From Rhea pennata (taxonomy: Eukaryota > Chordata > Aves > Rheiformes > Rheidae), in contig NC_084682.1 of the NCBI RefSeq assembly GCF_028389875.1, forward strand, positions 8,504,001-8,568,000: 64,000 bases of DNA, given 5' to 3'. Numbering within the stretch: position 1 is the stretch's first letter; each line of letters opens with the position of its first letter. Positions 63,946 to 64,000 of the stretch are shown piece by piece. Below the pieces are notes generated by a model. The model searched no databases and had not been told where the DNA came from. It worked only from the letters and a program-made list of their open reading frames with translations. The translations under genes and the position numbers were made by a program.

Positions 63946-64000
63946 CGCTGCAGCCGGCTCCCCTGGTCTCAGACGGCACCGCAGCGAGCCGCGGCACTAG
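63946..64000 (-). other. CAMKK1 5'UTR or upstream intron edge
   Basis: 55 bases upstream of the ATG at 63945, GC-rich. CTGAGACCAG (minus strand) could be an acceptor of a 5'UTR intron, but the window ends too soon to tell. The promoter is not seen. Confidence 0.4.

Overview
The window is vertebrate nuclear DNA, most likely from a bird or another sauropsid. It holds spliced genes with GT-AG introns, CpG islands, a CR1 LINE 3' end and a much older CR1/L3-like LINE, and introns that are mostly short apart from one of 12.9 kb. All gene names come from reading translated exons against remembered protein families; no database search was possible.

Layout, left to right. (1) 647-4557, minus strand: the first four coding exons of DHX33, a DEAH-box RNA helicase; the rest lies beyond the left edge. 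Its promoter (about 4560-4740) is CpG-rich, with a perfect CRE and a CACGTG E-box. (2) 8626-13613, minus: complete DERL2 (Derlin-2), seven coding exons, 239 residues. Introns 3 and 4 both carry the donor and branch-point signature of U12-type (minor spliceosome) introns. (3) 13614-13951: a shared head-to-head promoter with four CCAAT boxes. (4) 14251-14883, plus: MIS12, a kinetochore protein, in one coding exon behind a 5'UTR intron that holds a CCGTC x10 repeat. (5) About 15.6-27.6 kb: 12 kb with no protein gene I can recognise, including an orphan GC/CpG-rich tract (about 19.5-24.4 kb) with TATA-like motifs and minus-strand poly(A) signals, perhaps an unannotated non-coding transcript. (6) 27678-63945, minus: complete CAMKK1, fourteen coding exons, 513 residues, with every splice phase consistent. 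Its last exon stops just before a tandem poly(A) signal, and the stop codon lies in a potential splice donor.

The genes do not form a pathway. DHX33-DERL2-MIS12 matches the order on human 17p13.2, where NLRP1 lies beyond MIS12; here CAMKK1 follows instead, convergent with MIS12. Only DERL2 and MIS12 look co-regulated, through their shared promoter. The most interesting observations are the paired U12-type introns in DERL2, the Trp-to-Leu change at the calmodulin anchor of CAMKK1 with its ambiguous C-terminus, the GC3 mosaic of CAMKK1 exons, and the orphan CpG-rich tract.
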